A stretch of DNA of 64,000 nt from Sphingobacterium yanglingense. GTDB lineage: Bacteria > Bacteroidota > Bacteroidia > Sphingobacteriales > Sphingobacteriaceae. Position 1 is the stretch's first letter. Every line of letters begins with the position of its first letter. The stretch lies in the NCBI RefSeq assembly GCF_004363245.1, contig NZ_SNYV01000018.1, forward strand, positions 62,001 through 126,000, in the 5' to 3' direction. Shown in pieces: positions 37,102-46,123 of the stretch. A program made the position numbers and the translations under genes. The notes below the pieces were generated by a model that was given only the letters and a program-made list of their open reading frames with translations, did not search any database and was not told the origin of the DNA.

Positions 37102-38265
37102 ATGAATCAGGAACAATTCAGACAGTTATTGAAAAAGCATGCCGAGGGAGAACGCTTAAGTGCAGCAGAAGAGGTGCAATTGAGAGAAGCTTATGATCAG
37201 GTCTTGAATGAAGAGATAGATGCGGTGCAGAGCGATTGTTTTTTGGAGCCAGCTGATAAAGTCAAAGACGATTTGCGCAGGCGTATCCAGCAACGTATAG
37301 CGGGCAAAAGAAAAAAAACATTCCCCTTTCGAAAATTACAATATGTTGCAGCGGCTTTGTTAATTGGTTTGATGACGACAGGCGCTGTCTATTGGTATCT
37401 TGGACGATCGGTCGGGAAGCCAGAGACACTAGCCGAGACGAACGATATCCAACCAGGAGAAAATACCGCCTTACTCACGCTCTCGGACGGCTCAGTGATT
37501 GCACTGAATGAGGTGAGTGATGGTACGATAGCCACAGAGAATGGTATACGTATCGACAAGGATGCGGAGGGGAGGGTGACCTATACAGCCCAGAATGAAT
37601 TGAAGACAAAGTCTCCTGCTTTCAATACGATCAGTACGCCAAAGGGAAGTCAGTACCAGTTGGTACTGCCCGATGGTTCTACGGCTTTGCTTAATGCGGG
37701 TTCATCGCTAACTTATCCTGTTTGTTTTTCAGAAAAAGAGCGTCGTGTACAGATGACAGGTGAAGTTTATTTTGAAGTTAAGAAAGTAGCTGCTCCGAAG
37801 GGGGCTGTAAACAAGCCCTTCTTTGTCGAAACGGCTACACAGGAGGTACAGGTTTTAGGTACCCATTTCAATATTAACGCCTATAGGGATGAACGCGCGG
37901 TACGGACGACACTGGTCGAAGGACGGGTGAAGGTCAATACCAAGGACGGTCGGTCGGCTGTGTTAAAGCCTGGTCAACAGACGGTACTGGTCCAATCTCT
38001 GGAAGTACGTGAAGCTGATATTCAGGAACAGTTATCCTGGGTAAATGGGGATTTTGTATTCCGCGGAGCTACGCTGGAAAGCGTGCTGCGCCAGGTAGCC
38101 CGTTGGTACGATGTGGAGGTAGAGTGTCCGGCTCATCTTGGGAAGATACGGTTTACGGGAATGGTGTCCAGATCGCAGCCGCTCTCGGTTATAGCGAAGA
38201 TGATACAGTCAACAAAAAAGGCAAAAGTAACGATTAAGGAAAGGAGGTTTGTAGTGACGGACTGA
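37102..38265 (+). CDS. FecR-family anti-sigma factor
   Basis: 387 residues from the ATG at 37102, preceded by an A-rich stretch; an upstream TTG at 37075 is in frame but adds nothing typical. Layout: cytoplasmic N-terminal part, one membrane span (LQYVAAALLIGLMTTGAVYWY), FecR domain (LPDGSTALLNAGSSLTYP, TGEVYFEV, VQVLGTHFNINAY, TTLVEGRVKV) and C-terminal DUF4974-like domain (FRGATLESVLRQVARWYDVEV). It lies 152 bases after the sigma gene and 135 before the receptor. Confidence 0.94.
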   Translation: MNQEQFRQLLKKHAEGERLSAAEEVQLREAYDQVLNEEIDAVQSDCFLEPADKVKDDLRRRIQQRIAGKRKKTFPFRKLQYVAAALLIGLMTTGAVYWYLGRSVGKPETLAETNDIQPGENTALLTLSDGSVIALNEVSDGTIATENGIRIDKDAEGRVTYTAQNELKTKSPAFNTISTPKGSQYQLVLPDGSTALLNAGSSLTYPVCFSEKERRVQMTGEVYFEVKKVAAPKGAVNKPFFVETATQEVQVLGTHFNINAYRDERAVRTTLVEGRVKVNTKDGRSAVLKPGQQTVLVQSLEVREADIQEQLSWVNGDFVFRGATLESVLRQVARWYDVEVECPAHLGKIRFTGMVSRSQPLSVIAKMIQSTKKAKVTIKERRFVVTD

Positions 38266-38301
38266 TAAGGATCAACGAAAGGTAAGCGAGCTACAAAAAT
38301 A

Positions 38302-38327
38302 GCCAAAGGTGGTGGTACACCTCTGGC
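38302..38327 (+). promoter_or_regulatory. Hairpin in the FecR-TonB receptor gap
   Basis: GCCAAAGGTG (38302-38311) can pair with CACCTCTGGC (38318-38327) except for one A-C mismatch; loop GTGGTA. It ends 73 bases before the receptor start. No T-run follows, so it is probably not a terminator. The GGTGGTGGTA core recurs in the hairpin at 58938. Confidence 0.4.
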
Positions 38328-38400
38328 CGGATTGTTAAAATGCTTATCAAGACATTGCTAGAACAATATTCATCAATACAATTTTAACATTAACAAAAGT

Positions 38401-41400
38401 ATGAAATATTCACTTGAAACCTGCATGGCAGGTTCCATGAGGTCTTTAAAAAATAAAATATTTTCTCATGAATATTCTCTATGGTTATTAAGGAGTAATA
38501 AAATACATAGAAATTTTTACCAATGCATTCGAGTCATGAAGATAATCATGTTACTTATGACCTGCTTTTTGATGCAGGTGAACGCATACACGTATGCCCA
38601 GCGAATCAGCATAAGCAAACAGAATAGCAATGTGCATGCGGTACTGGAGGAGATCCGTAAGCAGGCAAAATATGATTTTTTCTATGACATGGAGCTGTTT
38701 TCCGCGGCGAAGCCAGTGAGCATACAGGTCAGGAATGCAACTATAGAAGAAACTCTCCACGCACTGTTTGATGGAAAACCCTACAATTATAGTATCGATA
38801 ATAAACTGGTTACGATTTATGCGGCCCCACCGGCTATTTCTCAGAAAATAGCTAATAATAGGGTGCTGCAACAAAAGGGACGTGTATCGGGTAAGATTCT
38901 GGATGATAGTGGGCAGCCACTGGCGGGTGCAAGTATTAAGGTGTTGAATAGTAGCCATAGTGTACGGAGTGCAGTAGATGGGACTTATACCTTGATGCTG
39001 GAGCCGGGTGTTTACACGCTGGAAGTAAGTTATATCTCCTATCAGAGTAAACGGATTACCGATGTGGAAGTAAAGGCTGGGCAAGCGACTTCGCTTAGTG
39101 TCTTGCTTAAAAATGCAACAAATGAGTTGGATCAGGTTGTGGTGACGGGAAGCTTAAAAAAGGAAAACACGGCTGCACTCTATGCCCGCCAAAAGAATGA
39201 AGCGGGTATTTCCAATGGTATCTCGGCCGAACAGATTGGAACGCTACCTGACAAGAATATCGGTGAGACTTTAAAACGTATCTCGGGTGTGAGTACCAAT
39301 GACAACCGTCGCGTGGTGGTACGCGGTATAGCCGAACGCTATAATCTGGCGATGATGGATGGCGCTGTGCTACCTAGTACGGATGTGCAGATCCGTGATT
39401 TTGAATTCGATATTGTACCGGTCAATCTGATTGATAATGTCGTAGTATCCAAGACCTCGACACCCGATATGAGCTTTGGCTTTGGAGGCGGTTTGATACA
39501 GATCAATACCTTGGCTATTCCAGATCATAATTTTAATAATTTCAGCTTTGGGGGTAAATATGTAAAAGGAAGCACAGGCAAGGACTTCTTGGGCTATGGC
39601 CGTGGTAAATATGATTACCTGGGATTTGATGACGGTATCCGGGATCATTTTCCAAAGGATATCTTGGTCTTTAACGGAGGGAATTATAATCCACTGGACC
39701 CTTATGGTGCGCGGATGCCGGGATTTGATCCTATTACACCAGAGATGATTGCCGAACAGAACAAGCGTATCGGTGGATTGGAAAGAATGGGAACACGTGT
39801 GTATAAAACTTCCCCAGGGCAAAATTATCAGTTCAGTCTGGGACGTAACTATACCTTAAAGAATGGAAAGTTTGGTTTTGTAGGGTCATTGAGTTACCGC
39901 AATGAACAATCTATAGATGATATCTCTCATTTTGCACGTGGCAATTGGGAAAAAATTGGAAATACGGTCATCGATGCCGAGACCGGAGCGGAAATCAATC
40001 CTACATTTGCCAATCAGTACAATTTCAATACCAATTGGGGCGGTCTATTGAACCTAGGGTGGAGCAGCAAGAACCATAAGATTACTTCGCGCAACTTTTA
40101 CTCACGTGTATTCAGCAATCAATTTTCACGGATAGTGGGTTGGGGCAATGAGATCGGTTTTGAAGATGGTCTGGCGGAGATTCGGGAATACGACCGGCCT
40201 AAATTTATAGATCTATTACAGAACCGTGTTAATGGTGAACATACCTTAGGTGCATTCCGCGTGGATTGGAGCCTATCACGCAATAAGGTGAGCAACCTGG
40301 AGCAGGATGCGGTAGAAGCTTGGTTGTCACCGACCAAGACCATGAATGGTGTCGTCTATAATGTGACGCCTAGTGGGATTACGAATCCTGGTGGAGGTAC
40401 TTTTAACCGCGCACAATATAAATATGATGAAACGAATAAGGCAGCGGAACTGGCATTAAGTTATAATTTCAATGTTAAAGGATTTAAACAGATCGCTAAA
40501 ACAGGCTATCAATACATGAATAGGGAGGGGACGTACGATTGGACATTATTGCCGATCGGTACAGTAAAGCCTCGGGGAGGCGTCTATCCCTTTGTTCCGG
40601 TACAGGAATGGACAAAGTATCTGGAGTTCAACGACCCTGCTAAGGATCTTTTTTACTACCCTGCAGGGTTCTCGTACAACGGATATCAGGGTAAGAACAA
40701 CAACCAGGCTATCTATGCTATGCTGGATAACCGTATTACGGACTGGATACGCTTGGTATGGGGAGCACGTGCTGAGTATTATAAGTACGAGCGGATTAAA
40801 AATGGTGTAAATGATTTGGCGACCAGTGATCTGATAGAGCGAGGAGAGAAGCAACGTTATGTAGATCCTGTTAGTGGGAAGATTGTGAGCTCTTTTGCAG
40901 ATCCGGAGTATGAGGAAAAAAAATGGCGTTATCTGCCATCAGCTAGTCTTACGGTGACCCCTTTTGATGATTTTAACATCCGCGCAGCCTATTCGCAATC
41001 GGTAATACGTCCTGCGTTGATCGAAAACTCCCGGATGATCCGTTTTGATCCGAACATATCGGCCTACCGTAGTAATGAGGGGGTGTTATCGACGCTGATC
41101 GATCACTATGATGCGCGGGTAGAGTGGTATCCTAAATCGGGCGAGGTGATCTCCTTTGGATATTTCTACAAGTACTTTGATAAACCGGCAGAGATCTATC
41201 GTAATCAGCCTGACAATACAGGACGGGTGTATGTGGTAACCCGTAACTCGGAATGGGCTAAGGTGAGTGGATGGGAGTTTGATATCCGCAAGAGCTTCGG
41301 ATTTATTAAACCGGAATGGCTATTTCTGGATAACCTGTACCTGAATGGTAATATCACGATACAGAACTCAAAAGTACAGGCTAGCACCTATCTTGGGCAG

Positions 41401-41961
41401 GCAATGACTGAGGACAAGTATGGACGTAATTATGTATACCGAACGAAGAAGGCACAGAATGAGAAGCGTCCATTATATGGACAGGTTCCTTTACTCTATA
41501 ATATAGGTTTGCAATATGATGGTGATCGCATTGGAGCCAACATCGCCTTCAACCATATGGGCTATAAAACCTTTACTACAGGTATGACTCCTGATATCGT
41601 GGAGTATGAACGCCCACGAAGCCAGTTGGACGCACAGATCAGTTACAATTTTTTACGGAGTAAGAAGTTGAAAACGAAACTGAATATGAGCAATCTGCTC
41701 AATGATCCTTACCGCTTTTATATCAATAGCAATGATACGTACAAGCTTCTTGACAAATGGAAGAATACTCCTCCAAGTGGTATTGCTGCTACAGAATGGA
41801 GTGATATATACGAATGGAAATATGGGTTCTCCCAGCGTTACGAAGAGGGATATTACGAAACTTCGAAAGATGGCAAGACCAAACAAAGAATTGGGGATAA
41901 GGATACTTTTACACGTAGAGTAGGTACATCGTTCAGTCTCTCGGTATCTTATTCTTTCTAA
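38401..41961 (+). CDS. TonB-dependent receptor with STN signalling domain
   Basis: 1186 residues. The first 45 residues form an unusually long basic leader before the hydrophobic segment MKIIMLLMTCFLMQVNA; a start at that internal Met (near 38536) would also give a normal signal peptide. STN domain at about 70-135 (VLEEIRKQAKYDFFYDMELF), CarboxypepD_reg-like domain at about 160-240, then a plug with IGETLKRISGVSTNDNRRVVVRG-type motifs and SKTSTPDMSFGFGGGLIQI. The barrel ends in SLSVSYSF. There is no SusD; two lipoproteins follow instead. Similar in plug sequence to the receptor at 13743-17249. Confidence 0.92.
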   Translation: MKYSLETCMAGSMRSLKNKIFSHEYSLWLLRSNKIHRNFYQCIRVMKIIMLLMTCFLMQVNAYTYAQRISISKQNSNVHAVLEEIRKQAKYDFFYDMELFSAAKPVSIQVRNATIEETLHALFDGKPYNYSIDNKLVTIYAAPPAISQKIANNRVLQQKGRVSGKILDDSGQPLAGASIKVLNSSHSVRSAVDGTYTLMLEPGVYTLEVSYISYQSKRITDVEVKAGQATSLSVLLKNATNELDQVVVTGSLKKENTAALYARQKNEAGISNGISAEQIGTLPDKNIGETLKRISGVSTNDNRRVVVRGIAERYNLAMMDGAVLPSTDVQIRDFEFDIVPVNLIDNVVVSKTSTPDMSFGFGGGLIQINTLAIPDHNFNNFSFGGKYVKGSTGKDFLGYGRGKYDYLGFDDGIRDHFPKDILVFNGGNYNPLDPYGARMPGFDPITPEMIAEQNKRIGGLERMGTRVYKTSPGQNYQFSLGRNYTLKNGKFGFVGSLSYRNEQSIDDISHFARGNWEKIGNTVIDAETGAEINPTFANQYNFNTNWGGLLNLGWSSKNHKITSRNFYSRVFSNQFSRIVGWGNEIGFEDGLAEIREYDRPKFIDLLQNRVNGEHTLGAFRVDWSLSRNKVSNLEQDAVEAWLSPTKTMNGVVYNVTPSGITNPGGGTFNRAQYKYDETNKAAELALSYNFNVKGFKQIAKTGYQYMNREGTYDWTLLPIGTVKPRGGVYPFVPVQEWTKYLEFNDPAKDLFYYPAGFSYNGYQGKNNNQAIYAMLDNRITDWIRLVWGARAEYYKYERIKNGVNDLATSDLIERGEKQRYVDPVSGKIVSSFADPEYEEKKWRYLPSASLTVTPFDDFNIRAAYSQSVIRPALIENSRMIRFDPNISAYRSNEGVLSTLIDHYDARVEWYPKSGEVISFGYFYKYFDKPAEIYRNQPDNTGRVYVVTRNSEWAKVSGWEFDIRKSFGFIKPEWLFLDNLYLNGNITIQNSKVQASTYLGQAMTEDKYGRNYVYRTKKAQNEKRPLYGQVPLLYNIGLQYDGDRIGANIAFNHMGYKTFTTGMTPDIVEYERPRSQLDAQISYNFLRSKKLKTKLNMSNLLNDPYRFYINSNDTYKLLDKWKNTPPSGIAATEWSDIYEWKYGFSQRYEEGYYETSKDGKTKQRIGDKDTFTRRVGTSFSLSVSYSF

Positions 41962-42004
41962 ATAGAGCAATTAGTATAAACTGACGTAGTTGGTGAAATA
42001 AAAA

Positions 42005-42826
42005 ATGAAACAGATGAACAACAGTTATAAAAGAAGGATCTCAGCGCTATTTGCCCGAATTCTATTTATGGGTATGGGGCTCTCACTACTTTTTGCATGT
42101 ACAAAGTCGAGTGAAGATTTCCTGTATAAAGGTGATATGTTGCCCGTGACAATCAAAGGTTACAATGGGGGAAGCGAGTATATGGAGGTCAAAATAGATA
42201 CCGTAAAGTTTAAATCGATCATCTCAACCGGACGCTTTGATTTTAGCGAAGCCTATCTTTTTCCTGAAAATAAGGAGACAGCAAAGTTGGTGATAACCGA
42301 AAAAAATACGGAAAAAGTGGTTTTGGAAAGGGAATTGAAAAAGGGAGATGGGGCAACTACTATCAATTTTTTATATGCAAATGATAAAGTGAGCGATATG
42401 CCTGATATTCCTGCTTTGGAACAAGGTAAGCTGAAATTGATTTACATGTTTAAACCGACAGTGACCAAGTATGCTGGACCGGTAGATATTGTGCTCGGGA
42501 AATATTATTGGACACCGAAGGTTTTTGAAGAAATTGATAGAATTAAAGATGTCAAGCCTTACGAGTTTACTAAGCCGATTACGATCGCTACATTCCCTAC
42601 GGTAGGACAGCAGTATAACGGGCAGCCAACACCGGTTTCGTTTGTAGCCTATATTTACAAAGCAGGAACGAATGAGTATTACACTAAAGATACGGAGTAT
42701 GGTTGGCACGCTACCTCTTCGACGGCTCCTAAACCAGGTGCTAATGCCGCAGCCTCTAAATTATATGTTTTTCAGGAAGCTCCGAATGGTGGTAATATGC
42801 AGTTTTTCAAAGAATTGGAACTTTAA
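42005..42826 (+). CDS. Lipoprotein of unknown family, paralogue of the next gene
   Basis: 273 residues, 43 bases after the receptor. Lipobox LFAC puts the lipidated cysteine at about residue 32; an ATG three codons downstream (42014) is another possible start. The mature part starts VTIKGYNGGSEYMEVKIDT and is beta-rich. The same pattern (IIINGYNGDAEDLEVSIDT) opens the next gene, so the two are diverged duplicates. As they follow a TonB receptor lacking SusD, they may be its surface partners (inference). Confidence 0.75.
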   Translation: MKQMNNSYKRRISALFARILFMGMGLSLLFACTKSSEDFLYKGDMLPVTIKGYNGGSEYMEVKIDTVKFKSIISTGRFDFSEAYLFPENKETAKLVITEKNTEKVVLERELKKGDGATTINFLYANDKVSDMPDIPALEQGKLKLIYMFKPTVTKYAGPVDIVLGKYYWTPKVFEEIDRIKDVKPYEFTKPITIATFPTVGQQYNGQPTPVSFVAYIYKAGTNEYYTKDTEYGWHATSSTAPKPGANAAASKLYVFQEAPNGGNMQFFKELEL

Positions 42827-42839
42827 TACAGGACAGAAA

Positions 42840-43643
42840 ATGAAAATAACAATTAACTATATCAGAACTTCACTTTGTTGCATACTACTGTCTCTGGTAT
42901 TTGTGGCCTGCAATAAGGACGACATCATCCGCGAAAAGGCTATGCATATTATCATCAATGGGTATAATGGTGATGCAGAAGACCTAGAGGTAAGTATTGA
43001 TACTACGGTGTACGATAAAACGGTAATGCATGGTAAATTTTTGCTTAAATCGACGTCAGTAATAGGTTTTAATGTGGTGTATACTTTTAATCCGGTCGTT
43101 ACAGAACCGCTACTTCGGATAAAGAATACGACTACGGGAAAGGTGATGTATACCGGAGCATTGCCCGTAGAAGGTACGAAAGCGATGTTCAATTATATTT
43201 ATCTCGATGGTAAAGAGCAGGTAATCGAGATACCTAAGGCCGATGCTAATACGAATAAGTTGGGTTTTTATCTGAATTATCCTACGGATAATAGTCCTAT
43301 TGATATTTTCCTCTATCGCAGGGATGAAGTCAATGGAGCGGAATATAGGGAGTATTTTGCGAAGAATGTCCGACCTAATACTTGGGTGTATACCAACTAT
43401 TTGGCAACAGAAGCTTTTAATGAGAAGACTAAGCTCGATAAATCAAGTATCTGTTTTACAAAAGCAGGGACAGTGGACCAGTGGGCAATCGAGGGTGACG
43501 AAAATCAGAGTAAGGTGTCTGCTTTTGGGAAGGGACTACCTCTTGCAGGAGAGAAAGGATTAGTACAGCCTTATTTCTTTACACCGAGTGCTGGGATGTT
43601 GTCACATTCGAGCCTATTTTTCTATCCAGATCGTAACTATTAA
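42840..43643 (+). CDS. Lipoprotein of unknown family, paralogue of the preceding gene
   Basis: 267 residues from the ATG at 42840; the frame is open further upstream inside the preceding gene, but this ATG begins a proper lipoprotein signal (lipobox FVAC, cysteine 24) 13 bases after the previous stop. It shares with its neighbour the GYNG...EVxIDT opening, a FxF-type strand, a KVM/KVV Ile/Leu-rich strand and FYLNYP/IYMFKP with P-x-DIxL following. No catalytic motif. A terminator follows at 43647. Confidence 0.75.
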   Translation: MKITINYIRTSLCCILLSLVFVACNKDDIIREKAMHIIINGYNGDAEDLEVSIDTTVYDKTVMHGKFLLKSTSVIGFNVVYTFNPVVTEPLLRIKNTTTGKVMYTGALPVEGTKAMFNYIYLDGKEQVIEIPKADANTNKLGFYLNYPTDNSPIDIFLYRRDEVNGAEYREYFAKNVRPNTWVYTNYLATEAFNEKTKLDKSSICFTKAGTVDQWAIEGDENQSKVSAFGKGLPLAGEKGLVQPYFFTPSAGMLSHSSLFFYPDRNY

Positions 43644-43646
43644 TAC

Positions 43647-43685
43647 AAGGGAATCCGTTTGGTAGCTAACCAAACGGATTCCCTT
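43647..43685. terminator. Terminator hairpin
   Basis: A 17-base stem (43647-43663 with 43669-43685) with a 5-base loop AGCTA, followed by a T-run on the plus strand. It sits between the lipoprotein gene (plus) and the TlpA-like gene (minus) and can serve both. Confidence 0.9.
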
Positions 43686-43726
43686 TTTTATGTATAGTAT
43701 GTATTGGTTTGAAGGATTTTCCACTA

Positions 43727-44863
43727 TTATTTCATATGCTCCATGAGCTTTTCGAGGATATCCTCTCCTCTAAAACCTATTCCTAGGATAGTGCCATCGG
43801 GGCTTATTAGAAAGTTCTGTGGGATGCCTGTCACGCCGTATTTCAAAGCAGCTTCGTTCTTGGTACCCTTTAGATCGCTGACCTGTATCCAAGGAAGATT
43901 ATCTTCTTTGATGGCCTTAAGCCAGTGTTCTTTTTTATTATCCAATGATACCGCGATAATCTCAAAGTTATCACCCTTAAGTTTGTCATAAGCTCTTAGT
44001 ACATTTGGGTTCTCCGAACGGCAGGGACCGCACCAGCTCGCCCAGAAATCAAGAAATACATATTTGCCCCGGAATGAAGATAGCTGGATTGGATTTCCCT
44101 CGGTATCGTTCATGATGAAGTCCTGTGCTGGATTGCCTACTTCAACGGTTTTCGTTGCTTTGATCCGCGCTGCTGTTTCTCGGCCTAGGTCGGTATTCTT
44201 TACCCTATCACTAAGGGCTTCAAACTGTGCCTCAAGACCCGCATCGTCTGCGCCTCCACCTTCGTTAAGAAGTTTTAGACTGACATAGGAATCGGGATGA
44301 TTGTTAATAAAGGCTTCGGTTACCTTCGATTTTTCCTGGGCAATTTTCCTTACTTTCGGATATAGTGCCTCGCGGCCTTCGTCATTGTTTTCCCGACCAT
44401 ACTGTATGATTTTTTGAGATAGGGGCCGCATCTGGTCTTCCAAAGGTTTGAGCTGTGCCGACAGGGTATTAAAGTCTGCCTGCGCTGTGCCACCAACAAT
44501 TTTGGCTTGTTGCAGATTCTTACCCGTTACGGTAAATGTACTGTTCTCCAAAATGAAGTGTTGCTGGTCGATTTCATAATAGCGGGTATAGTCGGCAGGG
44601 TCAATTTCTTGCCCAACTACGCTCATCACCAGTTTTGCTTGTGTTAGGTCTTTGTCCGAATGCCCTTTGAAGGAGAAGCTACCGTTCTTTACAAAAGTCG
44701 AATCCTGTATCGGGTCTTTAAGACCTGCAGGGTTAGGGTATATCAAGCGGACAATTTTCCCCTCGTGATTGCCACTGATTTTTCCTTTGATTAAAAATCC
44801 GTTCTGTGCCTGAACAGACAGAGAAGTAACGGTGAATAAGATAAGAGCTATTTTATGTAACAT
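43727..44863 (-). CDS. Exported TlpA-like thiol-disulfide protein with DUF4369
   Basis: 378 residues. Signal peptide ending VQAQ, an N-terminal DUF4369 domain (GFLIKGKISGNHEGKIVRLIYP), a helical middle part and a C-terminal AhpC-TSA/thioredoxin-fold domain with WCGPC near residue 275 (DFWASWCGPCRSENP) and the cis-Pro region GVTGIPQNFLI. Such proteins act as periplasmic reductants. It is the last gene of the SusCD unit, 51 bases after another TlpA-like gene, so the pair may serve the redox state of imported or processed molecules (inference). Confidence 0.9.
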   Translation of the reverse strand: MLHKIALILFTVTSLSVQAQNGFLIKGKISGNHEGKIVRLIYPNPAGLKDPIQDSTFVKNGSFSFKGHSDKDLTQAKLVMSVVGQEIDPADYTRYYEIDQQHFILENSTFTVTGKNLQQAKIVGGTAQADFNTLSAQLKPLEDQMRPLSQKIIQYGRENNDEGREALYPKVRKIAQEKSKVTEAFINNHPDSYVSLKLLNEGGGADDAGLEAQFEALSDRVKNTDLGRETAARIKATKTVEVGNPAQDFIMNDTEGNPIQLSSFRGKYVFLDFWASWCGPCRSENPNVLRAYDKLKGDNFEIIAVSLDNKKEHWLKAIKEDNLPWIQVSDLKGTKNEAALKYGVTGIPQNFLISPDGTILGIGFRGEDILEKLMEHMK

Positions 44864-44914
44864 GCTTTTGTAGTTTAATTTGTCTTTATTAAATCTGTTT
44901 TTTATTACTGATTA

Positions 44915-46105
44915 TTAACTGCCAAAAATCTCCTTTAATTTGATGGCGAGTTCATCACTTTTTCCGGTAAAGCGGGCAGCGATTTTGCCCTCCTTGTCCA
45001 AAAGTATTAAGGTTGGGAAAGCTGCAATTTCATACGCCTTCTGTAGGTCGAGCTGATCTTTATCTTTCTCATTTAAAACCTGTATCCAGGTCAGGCCTTC
45101 TCTTTCAATGACCTCTTTCCATCTCTTATGACGTTTCACCTCATCTTTTTGCCAGCTCTCGTCTGCAACTCCTATAATTTCAAAGCCTTTACTTTTGTAT
45201 TTAGCGTATAACTCTTTTAAATGTGGAAAGCTTTGGATACAAGGACCACACTGTGTGCCCCAAAAATCTAGCAATACGTAGTTTCCTTTTAAATCTTCTA
45301 AACTGATAGGTTTTCCATGCATATCTGTTTTGCGGAACGGAATGGCTTTAATCCCTATTGCATTTGCTTCTATACGGGCAATCTTATCCGATATCACGCC
45401 GCCATATCTACTGCTTCTATTTTCTTCACCTAGTTGAGCATAGGAATTTTTTAACTCATCTAGGCTTTTTCCAAAAAGCATTTCAGATAAGAAATAGGAG
45501 CTCACAATAGAATTTGGATTTTTTTTTATAAACTCCTCTCTGAGCGCGGCTGTTTTTTTAAGCTTATCTCTCCGTGCTCTATAGGCATTGCTAAGCACTG
45601 TCGAATCGCTGTCGGATGTTAAATTATGATAAGCATCTTTTAAAAGTGTCCAGTCTTGATTGATAAGGTCGTTTTCTAACATCTTAATTTTAGACCAGTC
45701 TTGATTTGCGCTTCCACCCTTTATGTTGGCCATATAGATATGATTGGCATCTCCCACGATTTCGATTTTATCATTACTCAGAAAAAAACGTAGTGAAGGC
45801 GCCTCCATTGGAAAGTTTATATTATCGGTTATCGAATTGGCAGGATTACCACGCACTCCAAAAGAAGCTACAACAGGTTCATCGATTTTACCCTTAAAAA
45901 CAATCCAATCACCATCAACGGTATAATTGGTGTCCACAATAACTTCGCCCCGGTCCGAATACTCCAAATAATAAGGGGAATAGTTTTCAGGATTATCAAT
46001 TCTTGCCTTTACTGCATATCCCACGACTTCTTTTTTCGAAGCGCAACTTGTAAGTAAAACGAATATGCTAGTGAACGCTAATAGTATATAATTTGTCTTG
46101 CACAT
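44915..46105 (-). CDS. TlpA-like thioredoxin-fold lipoprotein
   Basis: 396 residues. Lipobox LTSC (cysteine 21) anchors the protein in the periplasm or outer membrane. An N-terminal DUF4369-like part is followed by a helical segment and a C-terminal thioredoxin-fold domain with CGPC near residue 285 (DFWGTQCGPCIQSFP) and AAFPTLILLDKEG containing the cis-Pro. The residue before the CxxC motif is Gln rather than the usual Trp. 18 bases after SusD, so co-transcribed with it. Confidence 0.88.
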   Translation of the reverse strand: MCKTNYILLAFTSIFVLLTSCASKKEVVGYAVKARIDNPENYSPYYLEYSDRGEVIVDTNYTVDGDWIVFKGKIDEPVVASFGVRGNPANSITDNINFPMEAPSLRFFLSNDKIEIVGDANHIYMANIKGGSANQDWSKIKMLENDLINQDWTLLKDAYHNLTSDSDSTVLSNAYRARRDKLKKTAALREEFIKKNPNSIVSSYFLSEMLFGKSLDELKNSYAQLGEENRSSRYGGVISDKIARIEANAIGIKAIPFRKTDMHGKPISLEDLKGNYVLLDFWGTQCGPCIQSFPHLKELYAKYKSKGFEIIGVADESWQKDEVKRHKRWKEVIEREGLTWIQVLNEKDKDQLDLQKAYEIAAFPTLILLDKEGKIAARFTGKSDELAIKLKEIFGS

Positions 46106-46123
46106 AGGTGTGTTCTTAATATT

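Noticed and set aside
38551..39084. A 177-residue open frame opposite the TonB receptor N-terminus
   Set aside because: Antisense shadow of the STN and CarboxypepD_reg coding region; no recognisable domain or promoter.
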